DNA from: Holosporales bacterium | GTDB taxonomy: Bacteria > Pseudomonadota > Alphaproteobacteria > RUG11792 | Direction of reading: 5' to 3' | Length of the DNA stretch: 35,402 bases | Assembly: GCA_031289695.1 (NCBI GenBank) | Contig: JAITPA010000015.1 | Location: 1-35,402, forward strand | Part shown: piece by piece, positions 1 to 8,573 of the stretch | Layout of the letters: each line of letters opens with the position of its first letter | Position numbering within the stretch: position 1 is the stretch's first letter | Notes under the pieces: generated by a model | Databases searched by the model: none | What the model saw: the letters and a program-made list of their open reading frames with translations, nothing else | What the model was told of the DNA's origin: nothing | Made by a program: the position numbers and the translations under genes

Positions 1-18
1 GAACGAGCAGCAACTGGC

Positions 19-1071
19 ATGGATCTGTTGAAGCACCGAGCGGAAATATCTCAGCTAGCGTGTAATTGTTTGCCTAATTTCGAGACTGAACTCGAGACTG
101 GAGAAGTCTATATGTGTACTAGCTTAAGGCCGGTAGGGCATCTGTATCTAAACAGATGGATGGTTAGCAGAAGCGAAAAGACGATCGAAAGTAATATGTA
201 CCCCTTATACCATGTGGGGAAATGGAGTATAATGCCAACTGGGGCTAAGGTCGGTAAACATAGGATGGAAGAATGGGGCTTGTGCGAACTGATGAGAATC
301 ATAGCCCCAGATCTACGGGGTGCTCTACGGATTGGTTATGAACTGACAACTGACGTGTGGAACCTAATAACCGGTGGTAACGCTGATGAGATATATGACT
401 TTGTTGCATGCAAAACTAGAGTAAGCGTAGGAGCTCTTAAGGAGACTGATGCGAACAGAGCAAAACAGTTTAAATATGCACTGGCAAAACTTTGTAATCT
501 CCTGCAACCATATGAAATGGATGATCAGCAATTTGAGAGAATTGGAAACTCGTCTGATAAGGATGCCATAATGGCAATACGTAAATGGTATGATAATACT
601 AATGTTGTATCTGAAGATATTATTCACAGCCTAGAGGCGATTCCAACCTTGACTGATGGCCTGCGGAATGCTAGGCACGGAGGAGAGGTTTTTGCACTAT
701 TATACCATTGGTGTACGAAGGTACTCGACCAGGCCTATAATATCGATGTCTCTGGGCTATGTTCATTGACATTCGGAGAATGCTACCGAGTACTACAAGA
801 TCGTGAGATGTATAGTGGAGGAGAAGGAGCGCTACCAATGATAAGTAAAACAATGAGAAAAATACTCACTGAGTACGGAGTACCAGTGGTTGAAGCGAGG
901 GATGCATCAGTTGAGGCGATGACTGAGGCGATTAATGGGACAATACAAAACATCGATAGAAAAATCAGAACGAGTACATCGGGCGTAGAGATTAGTGAGT
1001 TAGACCTTATGAAACGGCAGCTATATTGGAGAATTGGACTACTTGAGAATGATGACTGGAGAACATCTTGA
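19..1071 (+). CDS. Hypothetical protein, possibly truncated at the window edge
   Basis: I do not recognise this protein (350 aa from the ATG at 19). The frame is open back to base 1 with no stop, and no clear Shine-Dalgarno precedes the ATG, so the true start may lie outside the window. The sequence looks soluble and mostly helical: no signal peptide or membrane segment is visible from this start. It contains a cluster of Cys, Trp and Tyr residues and a C-terminal amphipathic stretch. Stop codons are abundant in the other frames, and the length supports a real gene. It is followed by about 100 bp without features and then by tRNA-Asn on the opposite strand. Function cannot be assigned. Confidence 0.7.
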   Translation: MDLLKHRAEISQLACNCLPNFETELETGEVYMCTSLRPVGHLYLNRWMVSRSEKTIESNMYPLYHVGKWSIMPTGAKVGKHRMEEWGLCELMRIIAPDLRGALRIGYELTTDVWNLITGGNADEIYDFVACKTRVSVGALKETDANRAKQFKYALAKLCNLLQPYEMDDQQFERIGNSSDKDAIMAIRKWYDNTNVVSEDIIHSLEAIPTLTDGLRNARHGGEVFALLYHWCTKVLDQAYNIDVSGLCSLTFGECYRVLQDREMYSGGEGALPMISKTMRKILTEYGVPVVEARDASVEAMTEAINGTIQNIDRKIRTSTSGVEISELDLMKRQLYWRIGLLENDDWRTS

Positions 1072-1171
1072 TGGACATGATCTGCAATCAAACACTATTC
1101 GGCACTGTCCACACTATATTCTCGCGATAACCCATCGATTTCCTCAGGTTTTTCGCAATCACCTTAGAAGT

Positions 1172-1247
1172 TGGCTCCTTGGGACGGATTCGAACCGCCG
1201 ACCCAGTGGTTAACAGCCACTTGCTCTACCGGCTGAGCTACCAAGGA
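1172..1247 (-). tRNA. tRNA-Asn (GTT)
   Basis: The minus strand folds as a complete cloverleaf. The acceptor arm is TCCTTGG paired with CCAAGGA, and the D arm is GCTC/GAGC. The anticodon stem AGTGG/CCACT carries loop CTGTTAA, giving anticodon GTT. The T arm has TTCGAAT in its loop. The discriminator base is G and CCA is encoded in the DNA. A sigma70-type promoter lies just upstream (1258-1286). It is a single-gene tRNA transcript as far as the window shows. Confidence 0.97.
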
Positions 1248-1251
1248 ACAC

Positions 1252-1280
1252 GCTACTTTTATATCATACATAAAAGTAGC
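1252..1280. repeat. Perfect inverted repeat over the tRNA-Asn promoter
   Basis: GCTACTTTTAT (1252-1262) and ATAAAAGTAGC (1270-1280) are perfect reverse complements separated by a 7-base loop. The repeat spans the -10 and spacer of the tRNA-Asn promoter. It has no T-tract on either side, so it does not look like an intrinsic terminator. It could be an operator or an incidental palindrome. Confidence 0.6.
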
Positions 1281-1286
1281 TGGCAA
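1258..1286 (-). promoter_or_regulatory. Promoter of tRNA-Asn
   Basis: On the minus strand TTGCCA (1286-1281) is followed after exactly 17 bp by TATAAA (1263-1258), with an extended -10 TG one base before it. The predicted start, about 7 bp downstream, falls a few bases before the tRNA 5' end at 1247. An 11-bp perfect inverted repeat covers the spacer and the -10. Confidence 0.65.
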
Positions 1287-1359
1287 GCTATATTCTGGCA
1301 ACAAAAGCTTGGTCACATCCAGTGCGCCCGCCACGGTTCTAGACAAAAATATATATAAG

Positions 1360-1725
1360 TTAGTCATTATCGTCCAGAGGTTTTCCAAGTATGTGAAAAT
1401 GAAAATGCATTACTTCCTGTCCTTTTTCATCGTTCATGCTAAACTTCCCAGCATTCGCTACTAACTTGAAACCTGGTTTTTCGATCTTCATCATTTTTAT
1501 TATTTCTGCTGTTCCTCTGCAGAAATCCAAAATTTCTGTATCTGAAGCATTTAGAACAAAGTCATAATAGTCGACATAGCATCCCTTCGGGATAACCAAA
1601 ACATGCACCGGCGCCTTCGGAGCTATATCATGAAATGCCAGAAAATGTTCTCCTTCAAGTATGATGTTTGCATTTAATTCCCTATTTATTATCTTATAAA
1701 ACACATTGTTTTTATCGTATTGCAT
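1360..1725 (-). CDS. HIT family (histidine triad) nucleotide-binding protein, HinT-like
   Basis: This 121-aa protein has the HIT signature HFHFHILG near its C-terminus; H107, H109 and H111 are the triad that binds and cleaves nucleoside phosphoramidates or related substrates. The upstream segment FHDIAPKAPVHVLVIPK is also typical of HinT/PKCI-type proteins, and the length matches that branch of about 110-125 aa. It acts in the cytoplasm, probably on adenosine 5'-phosphoramidates such as aminoacyl-AMP adducts; the physiological substrate is not clear. It starts 21 bp after the fabH stop on the same strand and has a TAAGGAGATAAG-like Shine-Dalgarno region, so it is probably the last gene of the rpmF-plsX-fabH transcript. 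Confidence 0.93.
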   Translation of the reverse strand: MQYDKNNVFYKIINRELNANIILEGEHFLAFHDIAPKAPVHVLVIPKGCYVDYYDFVLNASDTEILDFCRGTAEIIKMMKIEKPGFKLVANAGKFSMNDEKGQEVMHFHFHILGKPLDDND

Positions 1726-1746
1726 AAGTCTTATCTCCTAAAATAA

Positions 1747-2709
1747 TTACAACCTTACTATCGCTGCCCCCCAAACCAAGCCGGCGCCCAGTGCTGTAAA
1801 AAGCAACGTATCTCCAGCTTTTATCTTCCCCTCTCTCAACTTTTCATCGAGTGCCAATGGGATCGATGAGGAAGACGTGTTCGCGTGATCCTTTGTTGTT
1901 ATTATAAACTTTTCTGTCGGAAAGTTTCTCATTTTGCACATTGACTCTAAAATTCTTCTATTAGCCTGATGGGGGATAATCCAGTCTATATCGTCAAGAG
2001 TCATGTTGTTTTCAGCCAAAATCTCATTCATTGATGATGACATATTTTCAATCGCGTACCTGAAAACTGACCGTCCAGCCATCGTGGTATATCCTCTATA
2101 TCCATTTTGAGGACCACGATGCGACAGGATGCTATCGTGCCTTTCCTCAGAACCATCAGAATAAAGCTTTGTTGAAATGATACCACTTGATTCGTCATCG
2201 GATGATGATTGAATCAGAAGTGCTCCCGCTCCGTCTCCAAACAGAACACACGTAGATCTATCTGTCCAATCTACGAACTTCGTTAGAGTTTCTGCCGTCA
2301 CTAGCAGGACGTTCTTCAGATTCATGCTTCTAATCATGCTATCGGATATAGCTAGGCCATATATAAATCCAGCACACGCTGCATTGATGTCAAACGCAAA
2401 TGCTCTATTTGCGCCGATGGCTCCCTGAATCCTGCAGGCGCAAGATGGGAATCTCCTATCAGCCGTCGTCGTTGAAACAATTACTGCATCTATGTCAATC
2501 GGATCAATATCTGACAGAGCCAGAAGTTTTTTGGAAGCGGCAATTCCAAGATCCGAAGCCAGTTCATCTTCCTCAGCTATATGACGACTTTCGATCCCAG
2601 TTCTCGTGTATATCCACTCATCCGACGTATCAAGAACCTTCGACAAATCATCATTTGTAACTACCTTTTCTGGAAGATATGTAGCTATGCAGCGTATGAT
2701 AGTTCGCAT
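1747..2709 (-). CDS. fabH: Beta-ketoacyl-ACP synthase III (KAS III)
   Basis: FabH condenses acetyl-CoA with malonyl-ACP to start type II fatty-acid synthesis. The 320-aa product has the family length and all three catalytic residues: C112 in NAACAGFIYGL, H247 in IIPHQANRRI and N277 in KDHANTSSSS. The N-terminal WIYTRTGIESRH and the C-terminal GAGLVWGAA segments are also family marks. Its start overlaps the end of plsX by 25 bp, indicating translational coupling in the rpmF-plsX-fabH operon. The ihfA gene often found after fabH in related bacteria is absent; a HIT gene follows instead. Malonyl-ACP substrate depends on AccD encoded at 7273-8130. Confidence 0.97.
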   Translation of the reverse strand: MRTIIRCIATYLPEKVVTNDDLSKVLDTSDEWIYTRTGIESRHIAEEDELASDLGIAASKKLLALSDIDPIDIDAVIVSTTTADRRFPSCACRIQGAIGANRAFAFDINAACAGFIYGLAISDSMIRSMNLKNVLLVTAETLTKFVDWTDRSTCVLFGDGAGALLIQSSSDDESSGIISTKLYSDGSEERHDSILSHRGPQNGYRGYTTMAGRSVFRYAIENMSSSMNEILAENNMTLDDIDWIIPHQANRRILESMCKMRNFPTEKFIITTKDHANTSSSSIPLALDEKLREGKIKAGDTLLFTALGAGLVWGAAIVRL

Positions 2710-3707
2710 AATGAGTCTTCCACACTTTTGACGAAACTGGATCTAGCAAGATTAACCGCAACCGATATTGCATTCGCAAATCCGACAAAGTCGGAACTAC
2801 CGTGGCTTTTTACCGCTATTTTCTTTAGTCCAACGAGTGGAACTCCATTGTGACTACTCGGATCTATCGTATCCTTTAGATCTTTAAATACCTTTCTGCA
2901 GAGCATATATCCGATCCTAGTCACGAATCCAGATGAAAATCCACTCTTCAAAAAACTGTTTATATACCTTATCGTGCCTTCCATAGTCTTAAGAGAGATA
3001 TTGCCGGAAAACCCATCCGTTACAATGACATCGACTACTCCGTTCGTTACATCTGTTCCTTCGACAAACCCAATAAAATTTATACTCTTGCAACCACTAA
3101 GAGCATCGTATGTTTCAGCTAATATCTTCGTTCCCTTTGATGCTTCAGTCCCTATGTTCAAAAGTCCAACCTTTGGAAACTTGATTCCCAAAAGAGTAGT
3201 CGCAACGGCATTACCCATCATGGCAAATTGAGTAAGCTTTATTGAAGAACAATCGGTATTGGCGCCAAGGTCCAACATCACTGTTTTTCCAAGCGTATTT
3301 GGGATAACCCCGACGAGAGCCGGTCTGTCTATGTTTTCGATTGTTCCTATTAAAATCTTAGATAACGCCATGTACGCTCCAGTATTGCCGGAGGAAACAA
3401 CGGCATCAGCTTGCCCTTTGGCAACACTGTCGATTGCTTCAAACATGCTCGTTCCGCTGCCATGCTTCATGGCTGTCGCTGGTTTTTCGGACCCTGATAT
3501 AACGTTCGTTCCAGTGTCATGAATTTCAATGGCGGATCTCTTAATTGCTGTGAACTCAGAAAGACGCTTTTCTATCTCAACAGCATCACCAAAGATACTG
3601 AACGAAACATCTGAAACGTTATACGTAGACACAAAATAATCAATCCCATGGATGGTCGCTAAAAGACTTAAATCCCCCCCCATCGCATCCAAGGCAATCC
3701 GTGTCAT
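2685..3707 (-). CDS. plsX: Phosphate acyltransferase PlsX
   Basis: PlsX converts acyl-ACP to acyl-phosphate, the donor used by the membrane enzyme PlsY (encoded here at 22999-23604) to make lysophosphatidic acid. The 340-aa product begins with the conserved IALDAMGGD and contains SGNTGA, LDLGAN and VTDGFSGN motifs typical of PlsX. Length is normal for the family. It lies between rpmF (20 bp upstream) and fabH (25-bp overlap), the classic linkage of ribosomal protein L32 and lipid initiation genes. It is a peripheral, cytoplasmic-face enzyme. Confidence 0.97.
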   Translation of the reverse strand: MTRIALDAMGGDLSLLATIHGIDYFVSTYNVSDVSFSIFGDAVEIEKRLSEFTAIKRSAIEIHDTGTNVISGSEKPATAMKHGSGTSMFEAIDSVAKGQADAVVSSGNTGAYMALSKILIGTIENIDRPALVGVIPNTLGKTVMLDLGANTDCSSIKLTQFAMMGNAVATTLLGIKFPKVGLLNIGTEASKGTKILAETYDALSGCKSINFIGFVEGTDVTNGVVDVIVTDGFSGNISLKTMEGTIRYINSFLKSGFSSGFVTRIGYMLCRKVFKDLKDTIDPSSHNGVPLVGLKKIAVKSHGSSDFVGFANAISVAVNLARSSFVKSVEDSLCELSYAA

Positions 3708-3727
3708 TGTCGAAGAACTACCAAACC

Positions 3728-3919
3728 TTATGACATCAAGTCGACGGCTATTGCCTTTACATTTCTGCCATTATATGTATTACAAAATTTGCAGATATTA
3801 TGCGGAAGACAAGCCTCTCCGCAATTTTTACATGTATTTATGCTAACCGGCTTAATGAAATCATGAGATCTCCTCATGCCAACTCTAGACTTCGACATCT
3901 TCTTCTTAGGAACAGCCAT
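3728..3919 (-). CDS. rpmF: 50S ribosomal protein L32
   Basis: The 63-aa product begins MAVPKKKMSKSRVGMRRSHD, the diagnostic L32 N-terminus. It carries a zinc-ribbon-like Cys set, CKNC and later CKFC. A longer reading from 3946 would add nine residues, but the family start is clearly the ATG at 3919. Upstream is a near-consensus promoter (3955-3984). No strong Shine-Dalgarno is visible. It leads the rpmF-plsX-fabH operon. Confidence 0.95.
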   Translation of the reverse strand: MAVPKKKMSKSRVGMRRSHDFIKPVSINTCKNCGEACLPHNICKFCNTYNGRNVKAIAVDLMS

Positions 3920-4248
3920 TTTAAAAACCGGAAATGGTTCACTCAATCTCTGGTATTATATCACGTAGTGATCACATCAGTCAAGTGGGATGTTCATTTT
4001 TGTACAAATTTACGACATATCAAACTTTAATGTATCTCTGTAATATTAATTTCAGATAGATTATTGTCTTTATAGAATCCATTCATAAATATATTTAAAA
4101 TACATTAATCATTGAGTCTGTCAAAAGTTTTTGAAATTTCGTTATCCGGATATTTTTAGTTAAATGTCTTAAATTTTTAATGAAAATTTAACGCTAAACA
4201 ACTTAAAATAAAAATAGAGGCACATTTTGATCTTACGGTTATTGCTCT
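3920..4248. other. Divergent intergenic region between rpmF and spoT
   Basis: This 329-bp gap separates two divergent genes. The rpmF-proximal part holds the promoter and palindrome at 3955-3984. The rest (about 3990-4230) is very AT-rich, with stops in all frames and no RNA gene I can recognise. I see no convincing -35/-10 pair for spoT. Confidence 0.7.
3955..3984 (-). promoter_or_regulatory. Promoter of rpmF-plsX-fabH with operator-like palindrome
   Basis: On the minus strand TTGACT (3984-3979) and TATAAT (3960-3955) are separated by 18 bp, with an extended -10 (TGATATAAT). The expected start is near 3948, about 29 bp before the rpmF ATG. A perfect palindrome ATCAC-GTA-GTGAT (3960-3972) lies in the spacer against the -10. 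A second, overlapping palindrome GTGATCAC sits at 3968-3975. A repressor bound there would block RNA polymerase. Confidence 0.72.
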
Positions 4249-6384
4249 TTGCTAACGCCACAGGACATCATTTCCGGTATTAAGTCGTATACCGAAAAGG
4301 TTGACGATGAGTTAATAAGGCGGGCATATATCTTTGCCCTTGAAAAGCACGGAACTCAAGTGAGAGAATCTGGTGAACCATTTTTCTCTCACCCAGTTGA
4401 GGTTGCGGAGATATTGATGTTTCTAAAAATGGATCAGAATACCGTGATCGCTGGTCTGCTCCACGATACTATGGAAGATACAGACGCTACAATAGAAGAA
4501 ATAGTTGAAAACTTTGGTCAGCAAATAGCAAACATCGTAGACGGTGTAACTAAACTTTCTAAATTTGAGATGTCATCTATTGCCGAAAAGCAAACCGAAA
4601 ATTTTAAAAAGCTTCTGTTGTCGGCAGCATCGGATATAAGGGTTCTGATCATAAAGCTTTCAGATAGGCTACACAACATGCGGACACTCAAATTCAAAAA
4701 GAAAAAATTACGAAGGATGTATATAGCAAAAGAAACTCTGGAAATTTATGCGCCTTTGGCAGAGAGAATTGGGATGACTAGCATCAAAGAAGAACTCCAG
4801 GATATCGCTTTTATGGAACTATACCCTGATATCTATAAATCCATAAAGTCGAGGCTAAAACATTTGTATGATGTATCAGAACAGATTGTTGTTACAATAA
4901 CGACAGAACTAGAAACACTTGCGAATAGCATTGATATTTCATGTACAATTTCTGGTCGGCTAAAATCACCATATTCAATATGGGAAAAAATGAATGTTCG
5001 TAATATTTCATTCGAACAACTTTCCGATATTATGGCATTCAGAATAATCGTGGATACTATACCGCAATGCTATCAGATGCTCGGAATTATCCATAGAAAT
5101 TATCTTGTTGTTCCTGGAAGATTCAGAGATTACATAAGTACTCCTAAAAATAACAGCTACCAGTCGTTACACACTAGCGTTATAGGTCCACTCAACAAAC
5201 GCATTGAAGTTCAAATTAGAACTAAGGAAATGCACATTGTAGCCGAATATGGAGTGGCTGCGCATTGCGACTATAAAACTAATGGTTCAATCAAATCCAA
5301 GAAATCGTATGATTACCAATGGCTAAGGAACTTAGTCAACATCCTTGAAAATACATCAAATATGGAAGAGTTTTTATCCAACTCTAGAACAGAAATGTTA
5401 TCGGATACAGTGTTTTGCATAACCCCAAAGGGTACGATAATGTCATTACCAAGGGGGGCATCCGTCTTGGACTTTGCGTATGCAATCCATTCTGACATCG
5501 GCAATCACGCGGCCGTTGCAAAAGTAAATGGGAAGCCAGTGTCTTTAAAGACGGTTATTGAAAATGGTGATCAGGTTGAAATATCTGTTAACCAAACGCA
5601 GTTCCCAAAACCAGAGTGGGAAAGTTGTGTTTCAACTATCAAGGCAAAAACTTCAATCAAGAAGGCTTTGAATTCGCTTGAAAAGGAAAGGATTGAAATA
5701 ATTGGAAAAAGTAATTTTGACGAGTTTTTCCAAAAACATGAAATTAATATCTCAGATCAAGACATTGACCTCATAAGTAAAACACTTAAATTTGAGTCCC
5801 TTTCCAGAATGTTCTATTCGATAGGGGTGACACAGATTACGATACACGACGTCTTACAGACATACAATAAACTGAAAAATTCAAATATCGAATTAGCAAA
5901 CGAAGATTTTGAAAAACCAAAAACTGTTAATACAAATGAAAGGATAATCTTCGGAATTCCAAATATACCAGTAATTCCTGTTTCTTGTTGTACTCCAGTT
6001 CCAGGTGATAAAATAATAGGCGTTATTCGAGGCAACAATGGAATTGAGATTCATGTGGAAAAATGTCCACTTTTCAAAGGGCTTGAAAAGGATCAAGATG
6101 TCAAAATTATTGACCTCTCGTGGAGCAGAAACGCCTTTGAAAACGAAACAAAATACATTGCTAAAGTCAATATCGTTGCTGAATATGAACCAGGTAATTT
6201 ATCGAAAATTGCTGAGGTTGTAGAAAATAGATGCGGCAATATTGTAAGTCTGCGAATAAGTGAAAAATTCGAAAATTTTGTACAACTGCATCTTGAGATA
6301 GAGGTCTCAGACATTGCTCAACTAACGATGATCATAGCGTCCATCAGAAGCATGGTGTTCGTTAATGAAGTTACAAGATGGTAG
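4249..6384 (+). CDS. spoT: Bifunctional (p)ppGpp synthetase/hydrolase, RelA/SpoT family (Rsh)
   Basis: This 711-aa protein has the full long-RSH order. The N-terminal HD hydrolase has HPVEVAEIL, HDTMEDT and later SDRLHNMRT. The synthetase domain has GRLKSPYSIWEKM, QLSDIMAFRII, NSYQSLHT and EVQIRTKEMH. A TGS domain (about 385-445) and a C-terminal ACT domain follow. Both catalytic halves keep their signature residues, so it should both make and degrade (p)ppGpp, as expected for the single Rsh of Alphaproteobacteria. The normally conserved Gly of GYQSLHT is Ser here. The start is a TTG, because a stop at 4228 closes the frame just upstream and the next ATG would cut into the HD domain. Shine-Dalgarno support is weak, which may mean low expression. 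Confidence 0.96.
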   Translation: MLTPQDIISGIKSYTEKVDDELIRRAYIFALEKHGTQVRESGEPFFSHPVEVAEILMFLKMDQNTVIAGLLHDTMEDTDATIEEIVENFGQQIANIVDGVTKLSKFEMSSIAEKQTENFKKLLLSAASDIRVLIIKLSDRLHNMRTLKFKKKKLRRMYIAKETLEIYAPLAERIGMTSIKEELQDIAFMELYPDIYKSIKSRLKHLYDVSEQIVVTITTELETLANSIDISCTISGRLKSPYSIWEKMNVRNISFEQLSDIMAFRIIVDTIPQCYQMLGIIHRNYLVVPGRFRDYISTPKNNSYQSLHTSVIGPLNKRIEVQIRTKEMHIVAEYGVAAHCDYKTNGSIKSKKSYDYQWLRNLVNILENTSNMEEFLSNSRTEMLSDTVFCITPKGTIMSLPRGASVLDFAYAIHSDIGNHAAVAKVNGKPVSLKTVIENGDQVEISVNQTQFPKPEWESCVSTIKAKTSIKKALNSLEKERIEIIGKSNFDEFFQKHEINISDQDIDLISKTLKFESLSRMFYSIGVTQITIHDVLQTYNKLKNSNIELANEDFEKPKTVNTNERIIFGIPNIPVIPVSCCTPVPGDKIIGVIRGNNGIEIHVEKCPLFKGLEKDQDVKIIDLSWSRNAFENETKYIAKVNIVAEYEPGNLSKIAEVVENRCGNIVSLRISEKFENFVQLHLEIEVSDIAQLTMIIASIRSMVFVNEVTRW

Positions 6385-6386
6385 TT

Positions 6387-6414
6387 TTGAAATTATCTCT
6401 TTTTTTGGTATAAT
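6387..6414 (+). promoter_or_regulatory. Promoter of yebC
   Basis: TTGAAA (6387-6392) and TATAAT (6409-6414) are separated by 16 bp, a near-consensus sigma70 promoter starting directly after the spoT stop codon. The start would be about 6421, giving a leader of about 28 nt before the yebC ATG at 6449. Confidence 0.65.
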
Positions 6415-6448
6415 GGGCTTGTGCATAAGATTAAACGTAGATTTTATA

Positions 6449-7162
6449 ATGTCCGGGCATTCTCAGTTTCATAACATAATGTATAGGAAGGGCGCTCAAG
6501 ACGCCAAGCGAGCGAAGATATTCGCCAAGATCTCTAGGGAGATAACCGTCTCTACGAAGATGGGAGGGAGTGATGCAGACACTAATCCAAGGCTAAGGGC
6601 TGCTCTTTCTTTGGCAAGGGCCAGTAACATGCCAAAGGATAATATAGAAAAAGCGAAAGCGAAGGCGTTAAACTCCGGGGATAACGCCAGTTATGACGAT
6701 ATTAGATACGAAGGATATGGCCCAGGTGGTGTCGCAATTATTGTCGAAACTTTGACAGACAATAGAAATAGAACAGCGCCTGATATGAGATCAGCATTCG
6801 CAAAATTTGGAGGTAGTCTCGGGGAAACTGGAAGCGTTGTGTTCTCATTCAACAGGGTTGGGCATATTATATATGATGCTATTGGGTATGACAAGGCGAT
6901 GGAGGTTGCCATTGAAAATGGCGCGGATAACGTTGAAGAAAACGATGGCTGTGTTGAAATTACCATGTCCGTCGAATCATTCGCTTCTGTCCGAGATGCT
7001 TTTATAAAGGCAATTGGTGAACCTATCGAATCTGGATTGATTTGGGCTCCAAGTGTCTTAATACCATGTTCCGATGAAACGAAAACTACTCTGATGAAGT
7101 TAATCGATGTTCTGGAGGACAATGATGATGTTCAGAGGGTTTTTCACAACATGCAAAGTTGA
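6449..7162 (+). CDS. yebC: YebC/PmpR family protein (TACO1-like)
   Basis: The 237-aa product starts MSGHSQFHNIMYRKGAQD, the signature N-terminus of the family, and has KAKALNSGDNASYDDIRYEGYGPGGVAI typical of its second domain. The frame is open further upstream, to a possible start at 6365 inside spoT. Family alignment and the promoter at 6387-6414 both favour the ATG at 6449. Members are described as DNA-binding regulators or, more recently, as ribosome-associated factors that help translation of difficult proline stretches; which role holds here cannot be told from sequence. Confidence 0.94.
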   Translation: MSGHSQFHNIMYRKGAQDAKRAKIFAKISREITVSTKMGGSDADTNPRLRAALSLARASNMPKDNIEKAKAKALNSGDNASYDDIRYEGYGPGGVAIIVETLTDNRNRTAPDMRSAFAKFGGSLGETGSVVFSFNRVGHIIYDAIGYDKAMEVAIENGADNVEENDGCVEITMSVESFASVRDAFIKAIGEPIESGLIWAPSVLIPCSDETKTTLMKLIDVLEDNDDVQRVFHNMQS

Positions 7163-7272
7163 TGAAATAACAGACTTTGTAAGAAGTAATTTCATTAGAC
7201 GGGGCTTTACAAATATCTAAAAATATAGCACCATCTACGATGGCAGTGTGTGTTAATAGGTTTTGGTGTTTT

Positions 7273-8130
7273 GTGAGTTGGATTAGGAATGTTGTTGCTC
7301 CGAAGATAAAGGCGTTTATTGGGACTTCGTCTAGCGTTAAAGAGGACCTTTGGACCAAATGCCCAAAGTGCGACAGAATGATTTACTCTAAGGAATTAGA
7401 AGAGAACATGATGGTGTGCGGGTACTGTTTTCATCATTTTCGATTTCATCCAATCTCAAGATTTGACTCTATATTTGATGAGAAGAAATATGACAGGATT
7501 GAGCATGTCGCTGTTAGGGATGATCCGATAAAATATAAGGACATAAAAAGATATGTCGACAGGCTGAAGGAGGCAAGACATAAAACAGGAAGGGATGAGG
7601 TTATTTCGATAGCTAGCGGTCTGATAAGTGGCCACAAAGCCGTTGTTTTTATTATGGACTTCTCGTTTATGGGTGGATCGATGGGCTTGTCTTTCGGGAA
7701 GTCATTCGCTAAAGCGGCGGATGTAGCTATTTGTAGTAATGCTGCACTAATAGGATTTACCGCATCTGGTGGAGCTAGGATGCAAGAGGGAATGCTATCT
7801 CTGATGCAAATGCCGGCTACTATCGCTGCACTTTGCAATCTCAAGGAAGCAAATCTCCCCTACATAAATGTTTTCACAAATCCAACAACCGGTGGAGTCT
7901 TTGCATCTTTTTCAACTCTAGGAGATATTCACATAGCCGAACCAGATGCACTAATCGGGTTTGCAGGAGCGAGAGTTATAGAGAAAACGGTTAAGCGTAA
8001 GCTGCCGGAAGGATTTCAAAAATCTGAGTTCTTGAAAGAGCACGGCATGATTGATATGATAGTTCATAGGTGCGATATTGCCGCAAGACTTGGGTTAATA
8101 CTTGATTACATAGGGGAGAAAGGTTCATGA
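7273..8130 (+). CDS. accD: Acetyl-CoA carboxylase carboxyltransferase subunit beta
   Basis: AccD is the beta subunit of the carboxyltransferase that, with AccA, moves the carboxyl group from biotin to acetyl-CoA to give malonyl-CoA. A C4 zinc finger near the N-terminus is visible (CPKC and CGYC), followed by the crotonase-like core with GGSMG and SGGARMQEGM. I choose the GTG at 7273 because it gives the family N-terminus (M)SWIRNVVAPKIKAF. An ATG at 7240 in the same frame would add 11 residues and has no Shine-Dalgarno. The stop overlaps the rpiB start (ATGA), so this begins a tight accD-rpiB-lptF-lptG operon. The folC gene often found after accD is missing. Confidence 0.95.
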   Translation: MSWIRNVVAPKIKAFIGTSSSVKEDLWTKCPKCDRMIYSKELEENMMVCGYCFHHFRFHPISRFDSIFDEKKYDRIEHVAVRDDPIKYKDIKRYVDRLKEARHKTGRDEVISIASGLISGHKAVVFIMDFSFMGGSMGLSFGKSFAKAADVAICSNAALIGFTASGGARMQEGMLSLMQMPATIAALCNLKEANLPYINVFTNPTTGGVFASFSTLGDIHIAEPDALIGFAGARVIEKTVKRKLPEGFQKSEFLKEHGMIDMIVHRCDIAARLGLILDYIGEKGS

Positions 8131-8573
8131 ATTTTTTATCGATTGCTATAGCGTCTGATCACAGAGGATATTGGCTTAAGAAGGACTTAATAGATTACTT
8201 CCAAACTCGTGGGCATAATACATTTGACTACGGCACAGAAAACGATTGCGTTTCCGTAGATTATCCGGATTATGCCAAGAAGGTAGTAGAGCATATTCTA
8301 ACGCATGATAATACATTTGGAATTTTGGTATGTTACTCTGGGCTTGGGATGACGATGGTGGCAAATAGATTTGATGGAATCAGAGCTGCCTATTGCAATG
8401 AATTGGAACTTGCGAAATTGGCCAGGGAACATAACGATGCGAACGTTATATGTTTTGGATCAGCTTTTGTAACTCCAGAGCTAGCGATTAGGTGTACTGA
8501 AATATTTGCGACAACTCAACTTGCAAATGAAAGGCATAAGTTAAGAATAAATAAAATTGTTTCTGCGCGTTAG
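8127..8573 (+). CDS. rpiB: Ribose-5-phosphate isomerase B
   Basis: RpiB interconverts ribose 5-phosphate and ribulose 5-phosphate in the pentose phosphate pathway. The 148-aa product has the N-terminal ASDHRG (D11, H12), the active-site loop CYSGLGM with the catalytic base C69 and the anion-hole glycines, and AREHNDANVICFGS at the second half-site. Length matches the LacAB_rpiB family. It overlaps accD by 4 bp and is followed directly by lptF. Confidence 0.95.
   Translation: MNFLSIAIASDHRGYWLKKDLIDYFQTRGHNTFDYGTENDCVSVDYPDYAKKVVEHILTHDNTFGILVCYSGLGMTMVANRFDGIRAAYCNELELAKLAREHNDANVICFGSAFVTPELAIRCTEIFATTQLANERHKLRINKIVSAR

Noticed and set aside
1164-1388. Open frame of 74 codons over tRNA-Asn
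   Set aside because: It contains the whole tRNA gene and its translation includes the tRNA sequence read as protein; not a gene.
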